Positions 1-6,152 of a stretch of 13,494 bases of DNA are shown in pieces (position 1 is the first letter of the stretch; each line of letters starts with the position of its first letter). The notes beneath the pieces are model-generated. The model was not told the origin of the DNA. It did not search any database and worked only from the letters and a program-made list of their open reading frames with translations. The translations under genes were made by a program, and so were the position numbers. The DNA is from an uncultured Oscillospiraceae bacterium (GTDB lineage Bacteria > Bacillota > Clostridia > Oscillospirales > Acutalibacteraceae). The stretch covers positions 1 to 13,494 of the forward strand of contig UQFM01000048.1 of NCBI GenBank assembly GCA_900540295.1, in the 5' to 3' direction.

Positions 1-464
1 AAATACGAGCCTAAGGTACTCCCGCCGACCCATTTAAAAACGCCTTTTGTAAATAATTCTGCATCTGAAAAGGTCTCTGCCAATTTCAGAACTTCGCTGT
101 GCGATTCTTGAAGCATATGCTTGGCATCGTCTAACGGTGTGGATTGATGCTTTCTGAAAAATTCCATATTCATATCCCCATAGGTTTTCCAGTTATACGG
201 CTTCGGCAGAAACAGCTTATCCTCGCCGTTTTGATTGGAGTGTACCCAATTCAGCAAAAGCTGATGCCATTCATAAAGGTGGATGAGAATATCCCGCAGA
301 TTTTTATCCCTTTTCCAATGTGCCTCTTTCTTTTTTGCATCCTGTGAAAAATCAAAAGGTGTTTCCAATTCCTGTTTTGTCAATTCGGAAATCAGGGTAT
401 TTAATTTTTCATAATTTGTGTTTGCCGCGGTGAATAAATCTGTTTTGGTTGTCGGTCTGCCCAT
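1..464 (-). CDS. ClbS/DfsB family (DUF1706) four-helix-bundle protein, C-terminus cut by window edge
   Basis: Open reading frame from ATG at 464 to the left edge, 154 complete codons with no stop; family members are usually about 170-180 residues, so only a short tail is missing. The N-terminus begins MGRPTTKTDLFTAANTNYEK, followed by the family-like run of lysines and a tryptophan near residues 48-52, then LRDILIHLYEWHQLLLNW (about 57-74) and later a KPYNWKTYGDMN segment. This pattern is typical of DUF1706/ClbS-DfsB proteins of the DinB-like superfamily. ClbS itself protects its host from colibactin, but most relatives have no proven substrate, so I do not assign one. AGGAAA at about 8 bases before the ATG supports the start. 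The gene lies 30 bp behind the WYL regulator and is probably co-transcribed with it. Base composition resembles the neighbours. Confidence 0.82.
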   Translation of the reverse strand, partial: MGRPTTKTDLFTAANTNYEKLNTLISELTKQELETPFDFSQDAKKKEAHWKRDKNLRDILIHLYEWHQLLLNWVHSNQNGEDKLFLPKPYNWKTYGDMNMEFFRKHQSTPLDDAKHMLQESHSEVLKLAETFSDAELFTKGVFKWVGGSTLGSY

Positions 465-494
465 ATTATTTTCCTTTCTCTTGTTTTTTCGTTG

Positions 495-1391
495 TCAGGA
501 TTTGTATTTCTCATAAATTTTTTTCGCCCGTTCTGCCACAATCGCTTTGAGATATGCAGGCTCTATAATATCTGCCTGTGTGCCGAAGGACAGCAAATAC
601 CCAATGAGCCATTCGTCTTGCGGCATTTCAGCGGATACAATGAAATCACCGTTTTCTGTTTTGCTGACATGCGTTTTATCAAATTCATCAAAGACGCGAT
701 ATGCCATATTTTGCGGAAAACGAAGTATGATTGTATTGCAGGATTGCTCCGAAACTTCCGCCGATTTCGGAAATTCGCTTTTTTGAAAACTGTCTGTGAG
801 GACTTCCAAATCGAGAATACGGGTCAGCTTAAAAATGCGGTAGTCCTGTTTTTCCGTGCAATACGCTTTTAAATACCAAGACATAGATTTATAGGACAGC
901 TTTAACGGCTGTACAATTCTTTCGCAAATCGTTCCGCAGGAATTTGCATAGGTGATTTTGACACATTTTTGATGTATAACCGCCGCTTTCAGCAAGTCAA
1001 AATTCTCGTTGTCTGTGCCCTCGTTTCCCCATCTGGAAAAATCCACCTCGAGCCAATTCTCCGAACGTAGATGAAATATGGCGGAAAGCTTTTGCAGGGT
1101 TTGACTGTTCCCGATATTTTTCACGGAATTTATGCTTTGTAAGGCGGTTAAAATTTCCTGCTTTTCATTTTCGGAAAGTACGGCTTTATTTAAAACAAAG
1201 TCCTGCATTAAACGGACGCCGCCGTTTCTGCCTGTTTCTGCGTAAACGGGGATGCCCGCCCCGCTCAAAGCGTCTATATCTCTGTATATTGTTCGGACCG
1301 ATACTTCGAGCATTTCCGCCAATTCCGAAGCGGTAGTCTGCCCTTTATCCAGTAAGTAATATAGAATTTTAAATAACCTGCTTTCCCGCAT
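495..1391 (-). CDS. HTH/WYL-domain transcriptional regulator (YafY-like)
   Basis: A 298-residue DNA-binding regulator. Residues 1-60 form an HTH_11/DeoR-type winged helix (ASELAEMLEVSVRTIYRDID at 21-40, then a GRNGGVRL wing at 54-61). The C-terminal half carries a WYL domain, including the signature SWYLKAY with W172-Y173-L174. WYL domains are thought to bind ligands such as nucleic acids or small molecules; the ligand here is unknown. I chose the ATG at 1391, not the longer frame opening at 1439, because AGGAG lies 10 bases upstream and because the predicted promoter and palindrome would fall inside the longer version. The gene precedes the ClbS-like gene by 30 bp on the same strand, so that protein is the likely regulated partner. 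The palindrome over its promoter suggests autoregulation (inference). Confidence 0.88.
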   Translation of the reverse strand: MRESRLFKILYYLLDKGQTTASELAEMLEVSVRTIYRDIDALSGAGIPVYAETGRNGGVRLMQDFVLNKAVLSENEKQEILTALQSINSVKNIGNSQTLQKLSAIFHLRSENWLEVDFSRWGNEGTDNENFDLLKAAVIHQKCVKITYANSCGTICERIVQPLKLSYKSMSWYLKAYCTEKQDYRIFKLTRILDLEVLTDSFQKSEFPKSAEVSEQSCNTIILRFPQNMAYRVFDEFDKTHVSKTENGDFIVSAEMPQDEWLIGYLLSFGTQADIIEPAYLKAIVAERAKKIYEKYKS

Positions 1392-1420
1392 CGGGAACCA
1401 TCTCCTACGGTGAAAAGAAT

Positions 1421-1449
1421 AACATATAAACCCTGACACATTATGTCAG
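1421..1449 (-). promoter_or_regulatory. Predicted sigma-A promoter of the WYL regulator gene
   Basis: On the minus strand, CTGACA (1449-1444) is a five-of-six match to the -35 box. A 17-bp spacer separates it from TATGTT (1426-1421), a weaker four-of-six -10 box. Transcription would start near 1414, leaving a leader of about 23 bases that contains the ribosome site. Spacing is ideal, but this is a motif match only. Confidence 0.55.
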
Positions 1450-1456
1450 GGTTTAT
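1426..1456. promoter_or_regulatory. Perfect 13-bp inverted repeat, candidate operator
   Basis: ATAAACCCTGACA (1426-1438) and its exact reverse complement (1444-1456) are separated by five bases, CATTA. The repeat covers the -35 box and spacer of the regulator's predicted promoter, where a bound repressor would block RNA polymerase. It could alternatively form a hairpin that ends the upstream GH123-like transcript, but no run of U follows it on the minus strand, so an operator is the better reading. Confidence 0.6.
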
Positions 1457-1495
1457 TATATACCTTTTCTTTTGTAACCGCAACCGTGCGCCTGA

Positions 1496-3367
1496 TTATG
1501 CTTCGGATGCACGCTCCTGTGCCGCGCAGTACAGTTTTGAAATCTCGTAAATTTTTTGTTTGGCTTCCGCCGTATCCGCAAGCATTTCTTGCTTTCCGTG
1601 TTCAGTCAGCCATTTGGCTTTGCGCCCCCAAAGATTGGTTTTAGCCATTGTGTAAAATTCATAGCTGTTTTCTGTTTCGCCCTTTACGGCGGAAAACAGC
1701 TTTTCGATTTCGGGTGAAACGGCAGGTGCATTTTCGCGCATCATATACAGCTTATTGACGTCCCGTACACCCTCGTCTAATTTTGCCAAACGCAAAGAAA
1801 ATTTACTCTCGGGGTTCTTTTCGTTTTTCAGCGACGGATACACCAAGAAACAGTCGCCCGCAGGGAAAGACCAATGTGTGGAATCTTCTAAGGGGTTTTC
1901 GACCCAAGCATCATACGCCCAACGCAAAAATCCTGTTGTATTTAACGCGCCTGCAAACAGAATTGTCCAGTAGCTTTCTGCGGGAACGGATTTTGTGAAA
2001 CTGTTCGGCACATGCTCGGTGGCGGTATACATCGTGATTTCCTGTCCGTTCTCCCGTCTTAACCGAACTTGATTTTTAAAGTCCTGTAAATGTTCCCGAA
2101 TTTGCTGTAAGCCTACCGATGCATAATTTAATCGGTTAAACACAGGGGCGTTATGCCGAAAATCATTAAATGCCGCAGAGGTTTTTAACATCTTTCCGTC
2201 TTTATTTTGAACCGATGCGATTAAATCCAGTGCGGTTTCCATGTTGCGGCGTTCATCGAACCCGATGTATGTGCAGTCAAACCAATCCATCTCGTCCAAG
2301 TGCACAATAAACGCCTGTAAAAACGGCAGCCAAATTTGATTGTATTTTTCTTTACTGTCGGGGCGGACGGTGATTTTACGTTCCTTTTTCTTGGCTTCGT
2401 CATAATATCGGATGACATTTTTCCAAGGCATCATACTGTAACAGATGATTTTATCTGCAATACCGATTTGCTTATTCAGCCGCACCCATTTGTCAAAATC
2501 TGTGTAGTCGAACCGCCATGCGCCCGAGGTCGTTTTTATCCATTTTATCATAGAGGGATAATGCACGCTTCTGCCGCCGCCGTAGGTTTGCCCGCCCCAC
2601 GCTTCTTCTGCAATGCTCGCGGTAACTGCATGTCCGCCGAGGTTTTTGTATAGGGTCATATGCTGTTTCAAAATCTTTAAATGCGCCTCGGAAAATGGCT
2701 CTGTGCCGTAATAATAAGCAACGTTGTACGGATGGCTCCAATATTCTACGTCGAACAAATAATGTTCCGTATCGGGCAGGGTAATATTCAGCACTTCCAG
2801 AGTATATTCCAGTGTGACGGTTTTATCTGTATTTTCGGCTGAAACGGTCACGGTTCCGTGATAGATGCCCGATACCGCGTCTTTCGGCGTTTGAATTTCT
2901 ATCCATACCAACTGAAAACAGTTTTCGCAGACACAAACAGGTGCGTCGGAGTAAATCACTTCCGGATAGTATTCCCGTTTTCCGCGGGGCATTCGGTTGC
3001 CGGGATTATTGGCGTACCATCCTGCGTGCCCTATGTAGGCTTTCACGTCCTTTATAAAGGATAGCTTCACCTGCGAAGCGGAAATGACGCCTGCTTCACC
3101 TGTTAAATCAGAAGCGGTAAGAGAAACACGGCGAAGCTCCCTGTCGGCACAGAGAACGGAAAACTCTGCTGTCGCTTTATCGTTTTTCCAAGCCCAAAGA
3201 TTTATGCTTTTTTCTTTTTCCGTTTTTAGAATCCGAAGATAATCTTTTTGCGGATATTGATCCGCACTGTTCACGTATACGGCGTCAAAATCTTCAAAAT
3301 TGTACATGTGGGGAAACGGTGCGGGTATAGAATTTTCTTTTGTCTGATGCAACAAATTTAATTTCAT
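1496..3367 (-). CDS. GH123/DUF4091-type glycoside hydrolase
   Basis: A 623-residue protein resembling the DUF4091/GH123 family, whose studied members are retaining beta-N-acetylgalactosaminidases using substrate-assisted catalysis. An N-terminal beta-rich region (to about 200) precedes the barrel. The neighbouring acidic pair in CTYIGFDERRNMETA, D371-E372, matches the Asp-Glu pair that stabilises the oxazoline intermediate and donates the proton in GH123. Near the C-terminus, WAYDAWVENPLEDSTHW and PAGDCFLVYPS are typical DUF4091 sequence. There is no signal peptide, so it probably acts in the cytoplasm on imported sugars. The ATG at 3367 has AAGG about 11 bases upstream. A promoter is predicted just upstream, and the gene appears to be transcribed alone. 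The family call is strong; the exact sugar (beta-GalNAc or another) is inferred only. Confidence 0.85.
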   Translation of the reverse strand: MKLNLLHQTKENSIPAPFPHMYNFEDFDAVYVNSADQYPQKDYLRILKTEKEKSINLWAWKNDKATAEFSVLCADRELRRVSLTASDLTGEAGVISASQVKLSFIKDVKAYIGHAGWYANNPGNRMPRGKREYYPEVIYSDAPVCVCENCFQLVWIEIQTPKDAVSGIYHGTVTVSAENTDKTVTLEYTLEVLNITLPDTEHYLFDVEYWSHPYNVAYYYGTEPFSEAHLKILKQHMTLYKNLGGHAVTASIAEEAWGGQTYGGGRSVHYPSMIKWIKTTSGAWRFDYTDFDKWVRLNKQIGIADKIICYSMMPWKNVIRYYDEAKKKERKITVRPDSKEKYNQIWLPFLQAFIVHLDEMDWFDCTYIGFDERRNMETALDLIASVQNKDGKMLKTSAAFNDFRHNAPVFNRLNYASVGLQQIREHLQDFKNQVRLRRENGQEITMYTATEHVPNSFTKSVPAESYWTILFAGALNTTGFLRWAYDAWVENPLEDSTHWSFPAGDCFLVYPSLKNEKNPESKFSLRLAKLDEGVRDVNKLYMMRENAPAVSPEIEKLFSAVKGETENSYEFYTMAKTNLWGRKAKWLTEHGKQEMLADTAEAKQKIYEISKLYCAAQERASEA

Positions 3368-3387
3368 AAATAGTTCCGCCTTTATGC

Positions 3388-3433
3388 ATTCTCTTTCGGT
3401 ATCTCTGCGTCTATTATACAGATTTTCTTTCGG
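3388..3433 (-). repeat. Two 12-bp direct repeats flanking the -10 box of the GH123-like gene
   Basis: On the minus strand, CCGAAAGAAAAT (3433-3422) and CCGAAAGAGAAT (3399-3388) differ at one base and are 34 bp apart. They flank the -10 hexamer at 3418-3413. They could be two half-sites for a regulator of the glycosidase gene, although 12-bp repeats can arise by chance. Confidence 0.35.
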
Positions 3434-3441
3434 AATCGCAA
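3413..3441 (-). promoter_or_regulatory. Predicted sigma-A promoter of the GH123-like gene
   Basis: Minus-strand TTGCGA (3441-3436, four of six) lies 17 bp before a perfect TATAAT (3418-3413). Transcription would start near 3406, giving a leader of about 39 bases before the ATG at 3367. It lies just past the ackA terminator, consistent with an independent unit. Confidence 0.65.
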
Positions 3442-3456
3442 GTTTTCAAATGTAGA

Positions 3457-3491
3457 AACAGCGGCAGAGCAAAAATGGCTCTGCCGCTGTT
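3457..3491 (-). terminator. Hairpin terminator downstream of ackA
   Basis: A perfect 14-bp GC-rich stem, AACAGCGGCAGAGC (3457-3470) with its complement at 3478-3491, closes a seven-base loop. It begins 20 bp after the ackA stop. The U-tract that follows on the minus strand is short (TTTCT), so termination may be incomplete, but the stem is very stable. Confidence 0.75.
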
Positions 3492-3510
3492 ATGTGCATA
3501 GTATTTTGTT

Positions 3511-4734
3511 TTACAGGCTGTTTACAATGTCTCTTGTATCTCTCGCAATGAGCAATTCCTCGTTGGTCGGCAGTACAAATACGCGAACCTTGGATTTGTC
3601 GGTGGAGATTTCGCCCTCTGCGCCTTTCACAAGCGTGGAATTAAACGGTTTGTCAATGTCAATGCCGAGGAAAGAAAGTCTGTCGCACACGGTCGCGCGC
3701 ATATCCTCTGCATTTTCACCGATACCGCCCGTGAACACGATTGCGTCAACGCCGTCCATAGCGGCGGTGTAGGAGCCGATGTATTTCACGATTTCGTAAA
3801 TCTGCATACTGCGTGCAAGCGCGGCTCTTTCATTGCCCTCTGCCGCGGCTTTTTTGATGTCGCGGTCATCGGAGGAAAGCCCCGAAACACCGAGAATACC
3901 CGATTGTTTGTTGAGCAGGGTATCCATTTCGTCGGGCGTTTTGTTCTCTTTTTTCATCACATACAAAACGGCGGAGGGGTCGATAGAGCCTGTGCGCGTA
4001 CCCATAATTTCGCCGTCCAAGGGGGTAAGACCCATAGAGGTGTCAATGACCTTGCCGTTCTTTACAGCGGTAATCGAAGAACCGTTGCCCAGGTGGCAGG
4101 TGATGATTTTGAGGTCTTCAATCGGCTTGTCCATCACTTCCGCACAGCGTGCGCTGACGAAACGGTGCGAAGTGCCGTGGAAGCCGTATTTGCGGATTTT
4201 GTATTTTTCGTAGTATTCGTACGGCAGACCGAACATATATGCTTCTGCGGGCATAGTCGAATGGAATGCGTTATCGAACACAGCCACCTGCGGAACTTTG
4301 TCGCCGAACAGCGCAATGCTCGCTTCCATACCCTGAATGTGCGCGGGATTGTGCAAAGGCGCGAGGTCACAGAGACTTTCAATACCGTCAATCACGCTTT
4401 GGTCAATCAGAACGCTCTTGTTAAACAGAGAGCCGCCCTGCACCACGCGGTGGCCGACTGCCGTCACTTCGGACAAATCGTCAATGACTTTGCTGTCACC
4501 CTCGGTCAACAGCTTTTTCACGACATGGAAAGCTTCGGTGTGATTCGCCATCGGCGCGGCAACATCTTTACCTTTGACTTCCTGCCCGTTCACGTAATGC
4601 GTGTAAGAAACACAGCTGTTTTCTGCATCCTTGACGCGTTCGCAAATGCCTTTTGCAATCAGTTTTTCGCCGTCCATATCAATCAGCTGATATTTGAGGG
4701 AAGAACTGCCTGCATTGATAACCAGAATTTTCAC
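3511..4734 (-). CDS. ackA: Acetate kinase
   Basis: A 407-residue cytoplasmic enzyme that interconverts acetyl phosphate plus ADP with acetate plus ATP, the energy-yielding end of acetate fermentation. The length is normal for the family (about 400). Conserved motifs are all visible: NAGSSSLKY with N7 at the start, HRVVQGG with R96, FDNAFHSTMP with D154, GFHGTSHR with H186, HLGNGSS (214-220), GEIMGTRTG with R247, FTGGIGENA (334-342) and PTNEE near 389-393. The start is GTG, chosen because GGAGG lies 7 bases upstream and the family N-terminus begins here. The usual partner phosphotransacetylase gene is not next to it. It has its own promoter, leader hairpin and terminator, so it appears monocistronic, and it diverges from tmcAL. 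Confidence 0.98.
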   Translation of the reverse strand: MKILVINAGSSSLKYQLIDMDGEKLIAKGICERVKDAENSCVSYTHYVNGQEVKGKDVAAPMANHTEAFHVVKKLLTEGDSKVIDDLSEVTAVGHRVVQGGSLFNKSVLIDQSVIDGIESLCDLAPLHNPAHIQGMEASIALFGDKVPQVAVFDNAFHSTMPAEAYMFGLPYEYYEKYKIRKYGFHGTSHRFVSARCAEVMDKPIEDLKIITCHLGNGSSITAVKNGKVIDTSMGLTPLDGEIMGTRTGSIDPSAVLYVMKKENKTPDEMDTLLNKQSGILGVSGLSSDDRDIKKAAAEGNERAALARSMQIYEIVKYIGSYTAAMDGVDAIVFTGGIGENAEDMRATVCDRLSFLGIDIDKPFNSTLVKGAEGEISTDKSKVRVFVLPTNEELLIARDTRDIVNSL

Positions 4735-4741
4735 AAAAATT

Positions 4742-4746
4742 CCTCC
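4742..4746 (-). promoter_or_regulatory. Ribosome binding site deciding the GTG start of ackA
   Basis: GGAGG on the minus strand lies seven bases upstream of GTG at 4734. No ATG at suitable distance competes with it, which supports a GTG start. Confidence 0.8.
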
Positions 4747-4770
4747 AAATTGCTTTTTGTATGCTCGTCC

Positions 4771-4798
4771 GTCTTAAGCTACTCCTCAGCTTAGAGAC
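4771..4798 (-). promoter_or_regulatory. Hairpin in the ackA leader
   Basis: GTCTTAAGCT (4771-4780) pairs with AGCTTA plus AGAC (4788-4793 and 4795-4798), leaving one bulged base. The seven-base loop reads GAGGAGT on the transcript, itself resembling a ribosome site. It lies within the predicted 82-base untranslated leader. It might stabilise the mRNA or regulate it; no known riboswitch is recognised. Confidence 0.4.
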
Positions 4799-4827
4799 TT
4801 GCAAGTTTTTCTAAACTATATTATTAT
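4799..4827 (+). promoter_or_regulatory. Predicted promoter of tmcAL
   Basis: TTGCAA (4799-4804, four of six), a 17-bp spacer and TATTAT (4822-4827, five of six) point toward tmcAL. Transcription would start near 4834, about 40 bases before the ATG. The -10 box overlaps the ackA -10 box on the other strand. Confidence 0.5.
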
Positions 4828-4851
4828 ATACTGTGTCTTTTGGAATTTCAA
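4823..4851 (-). promoter_or_regulatory. Predicted strong promoter of ackA
   Basis: Minus-strand TTGAAA (4851-4846, four of six) is followed by a 17-bp spacer and a perfect TATAAT (4828-4823). The predicted start near 4816 gives an 82-base leader. A strong promoter fits the high expression usual for acetate kinase in fermenters. Confidence 0.7.
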
Positions 4852-4873
4852 GTAGAAAAAGGAAGAAACAGCT

Positions 4874-6061
4874 ATGGCGGTTGCGGGAATCATTGCGGAG
4901 TTTAATCCGCTGCATAACGGACACGCGTATCTGCTGTCTGCGGCGAAAAAAATTGCCGCAGACGGTGTTGTCGCGGTGATAAGCGGCAATTTTACACAGC
5001 GCGGGGAGCCTGCAATTTTAGAAAAACACAGACGCGCCGAAGCCGCGCTTCGGTGCGGTGCGGATTTGGTTTTGGAACTGCCTCTGGCATTTTCGGTTGC
5101 GGGCGCGCAGACCTTTGCACGCGGCGGCGTGGGGACACTGCACGCTTTGGGTCTTACGGACATACTTTTATTCGGCAGTGAGTGCGGCGATATTCGAAAA
5201 CTGCAAACGGCGGCGGATGCACTTTTCGATTCTGCCGTGGAATCGGAAATTCGCGTACAAATGCAGACGGGCGCGCCCTTCGCCTCTGCGCGGGAACAGG
5301 CGGTGCGCACGGTGTACGGCGAAGAAACCGCGTCCCTGTTACAGCTGCCGAACAATGTGCTGGGCATAGAATATCTCCGCGCGTTGCGGGATGTGCATAC
5401 AACCATTGTACCGCAGACTGTTTTGCGCGTCGGTGCTTTGCACGATTCCGACGAAACGGCAGGCGGATTTGCGAGCGGTTCTGCCTTGCGGAAAAGGATA
5501 GACGCAGAAGAAGCTGTCACGGCATTTTTACCGCCGCCGTCTGCGGAGATTTTACAAGTGGAAATCCGAAAGGGCTTTGCGCCCGCGCAATATGCCAAAT
5601 TGGATATTGCCGTCCTCGCGTTTTTAAGAAAGGCAACGGCGGAAGATTTTTCGGAAGTACCCGATGTCACAGAGGGAATTGAAAACCGAATTTTAAATGC
5701 CGCACGCACGGCACGTACACTTTCCGAAGTGTTCGACAACGCCAAAACCAAGCGTTACAGCCACGCGCGGATTCGCCGCATTGTGCTTTGCGCTTTTCTC
5801 GGTGTACGGCGGTCGGATACGGAAAAACTTCCGTATCTGCGCGTTTTGGGCTTCTCCGAGTGCGGTAAAGCCCTGCTGCGCCGAGCGCGGGAAACTGCAA
5901 AACTGCCGATTGTGATGCGCGCGTCCGACGCGGAATATCTGTCCGCATCTGCGTGGTACAGCTTCGCGCTCGAATGCCGTGCTACTGACATTTACAATCT
6001 TACTTTGCCCGAAATTCGTCCGAGCGGTACGGAAATGACGGGAAATGTGGTGCGAATCTGA
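4874..6061 (+). CDS. tmcAL: tRNA(Met) cytidine acetate ligase TmcAL (YlbM family)
   Basis: A 395-residue member of the TmcAL family, formerly annotated as DUF795 or nucleotidyltransferase YlbM. In Bacillus subtilis the enzyme activates acetate with ATP to acetyl-adenylate and acetylates cytidine 34 of elongator tRNA-Met (ac4C). The N-terminal nucleotidyltransferase-type signature is clear: AGIIAEFNPLHNGH with the HxGH-like H14-N-G-H17, then VISGNFTQRGEPAI (about 36-49), ADLVLELPLAFSVAGAQTFA and LLFGSECGD. The later GSALRKRI matches the substrate-binding region of the family. Length is in the usual range (about 390-430). The ATG is preceded by AAGGAAG nine bases upstream. It diverges from ackA, a gene whose product makes or uses acetate, so the pairing is metabolically sensible. 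It ends 91 bp before the RpiR gene, which has its own promoter. Confidence 0.95.
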   Translation: MAVAGIIAEFNPLHNGHAYLLSAAKKIAADGVVAVISGNFTQRGEPAILEKHRRAEAALRCGADLVLELPLAFSVAGAQTFARGGVGTLHALGLTDILLFGSECGDIRKLQTAADALFDSAVESEIRVQMQTGAPFASAREQAVRTVYGEETASLLQLPNNVLGIEYLRALRDVHTTIVPQTVLRVGALHDSDETAGGFASGSALRKRIDAEEAVTAFLPPPSAEILQVEIRKGFAPAQYAKLDIAVLAFLRKATAEDFSEVPDVTEGIENRILNAARTARTLSEVFDNAKTKRYSHARIRRIVLCAFLGVRRSDTEKLPYLRVLGFSECGKALLRRARETAKLPIVMRASDAEYLSASAWYSFALECRATDIYNLTLPEIRPSGTEMTGNVVRI

Positions 6062-6090
6062 AATTCTTTGAAAGAAATCCTGCATTTTTC

Positions 6091-6118
6091 TTGATTTCCT
6101 AAAAAAAAATATTATAAT
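6091..6118 (+). promoter_or_regulatory. Predicted promoter of the rpiR-to-ispH/S1 operon
   Basis: TTGATT (6091-6096, four of six) is separated by 16 bp, including a run of nine A, from a perfect TATAAT (6113-6118). Transcription would begin near 6125. Because the -10 box overlaps an upstream ATG at 6117, that ATG would lie outside the mRNA, which places the real start of the first gene further downstream. Confidence 0.65.
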
Positions 6119-6152
6119 GAAAGAGATTATGAAGAGAAAAGGGCAGGATGTT

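Noticed and set aside
1392..1439. Longer start for the WYL regulator at 1439
   Set aside because: The extension would be encoded by the predicted promoter and palindrome and shows no family similarity; AGGAG precedes the downstream ATG.
3904..4794. A 296-codon plus-strand open frame
   Set aside because: It is antisense to acetate kinase, which has full family motifs, and its composition (His/Phe/Val-rich) is typical of a shadow frame.
4816..5751. A 311-codon minus-strand open frame
   Set aside because: It is antisense to tmcAL and is rich in Ser, Ala and Arg with no recognisable domain.
6074..6098. Inverted repeat GAAATC/GATTTC after tmcAL as a terminator
   Set aside because: The stem is only six AT-rich pairs with a 13-base loop; the A-run that follows is the wrong base for a plus-strand terminator.
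6117..6152. Longer start for the RpiR regulator at the ATG at 6117
   Set aside because: This ATG overlaps the predicted -10 box and has no ribosome site, so it would not be on the mRNA.
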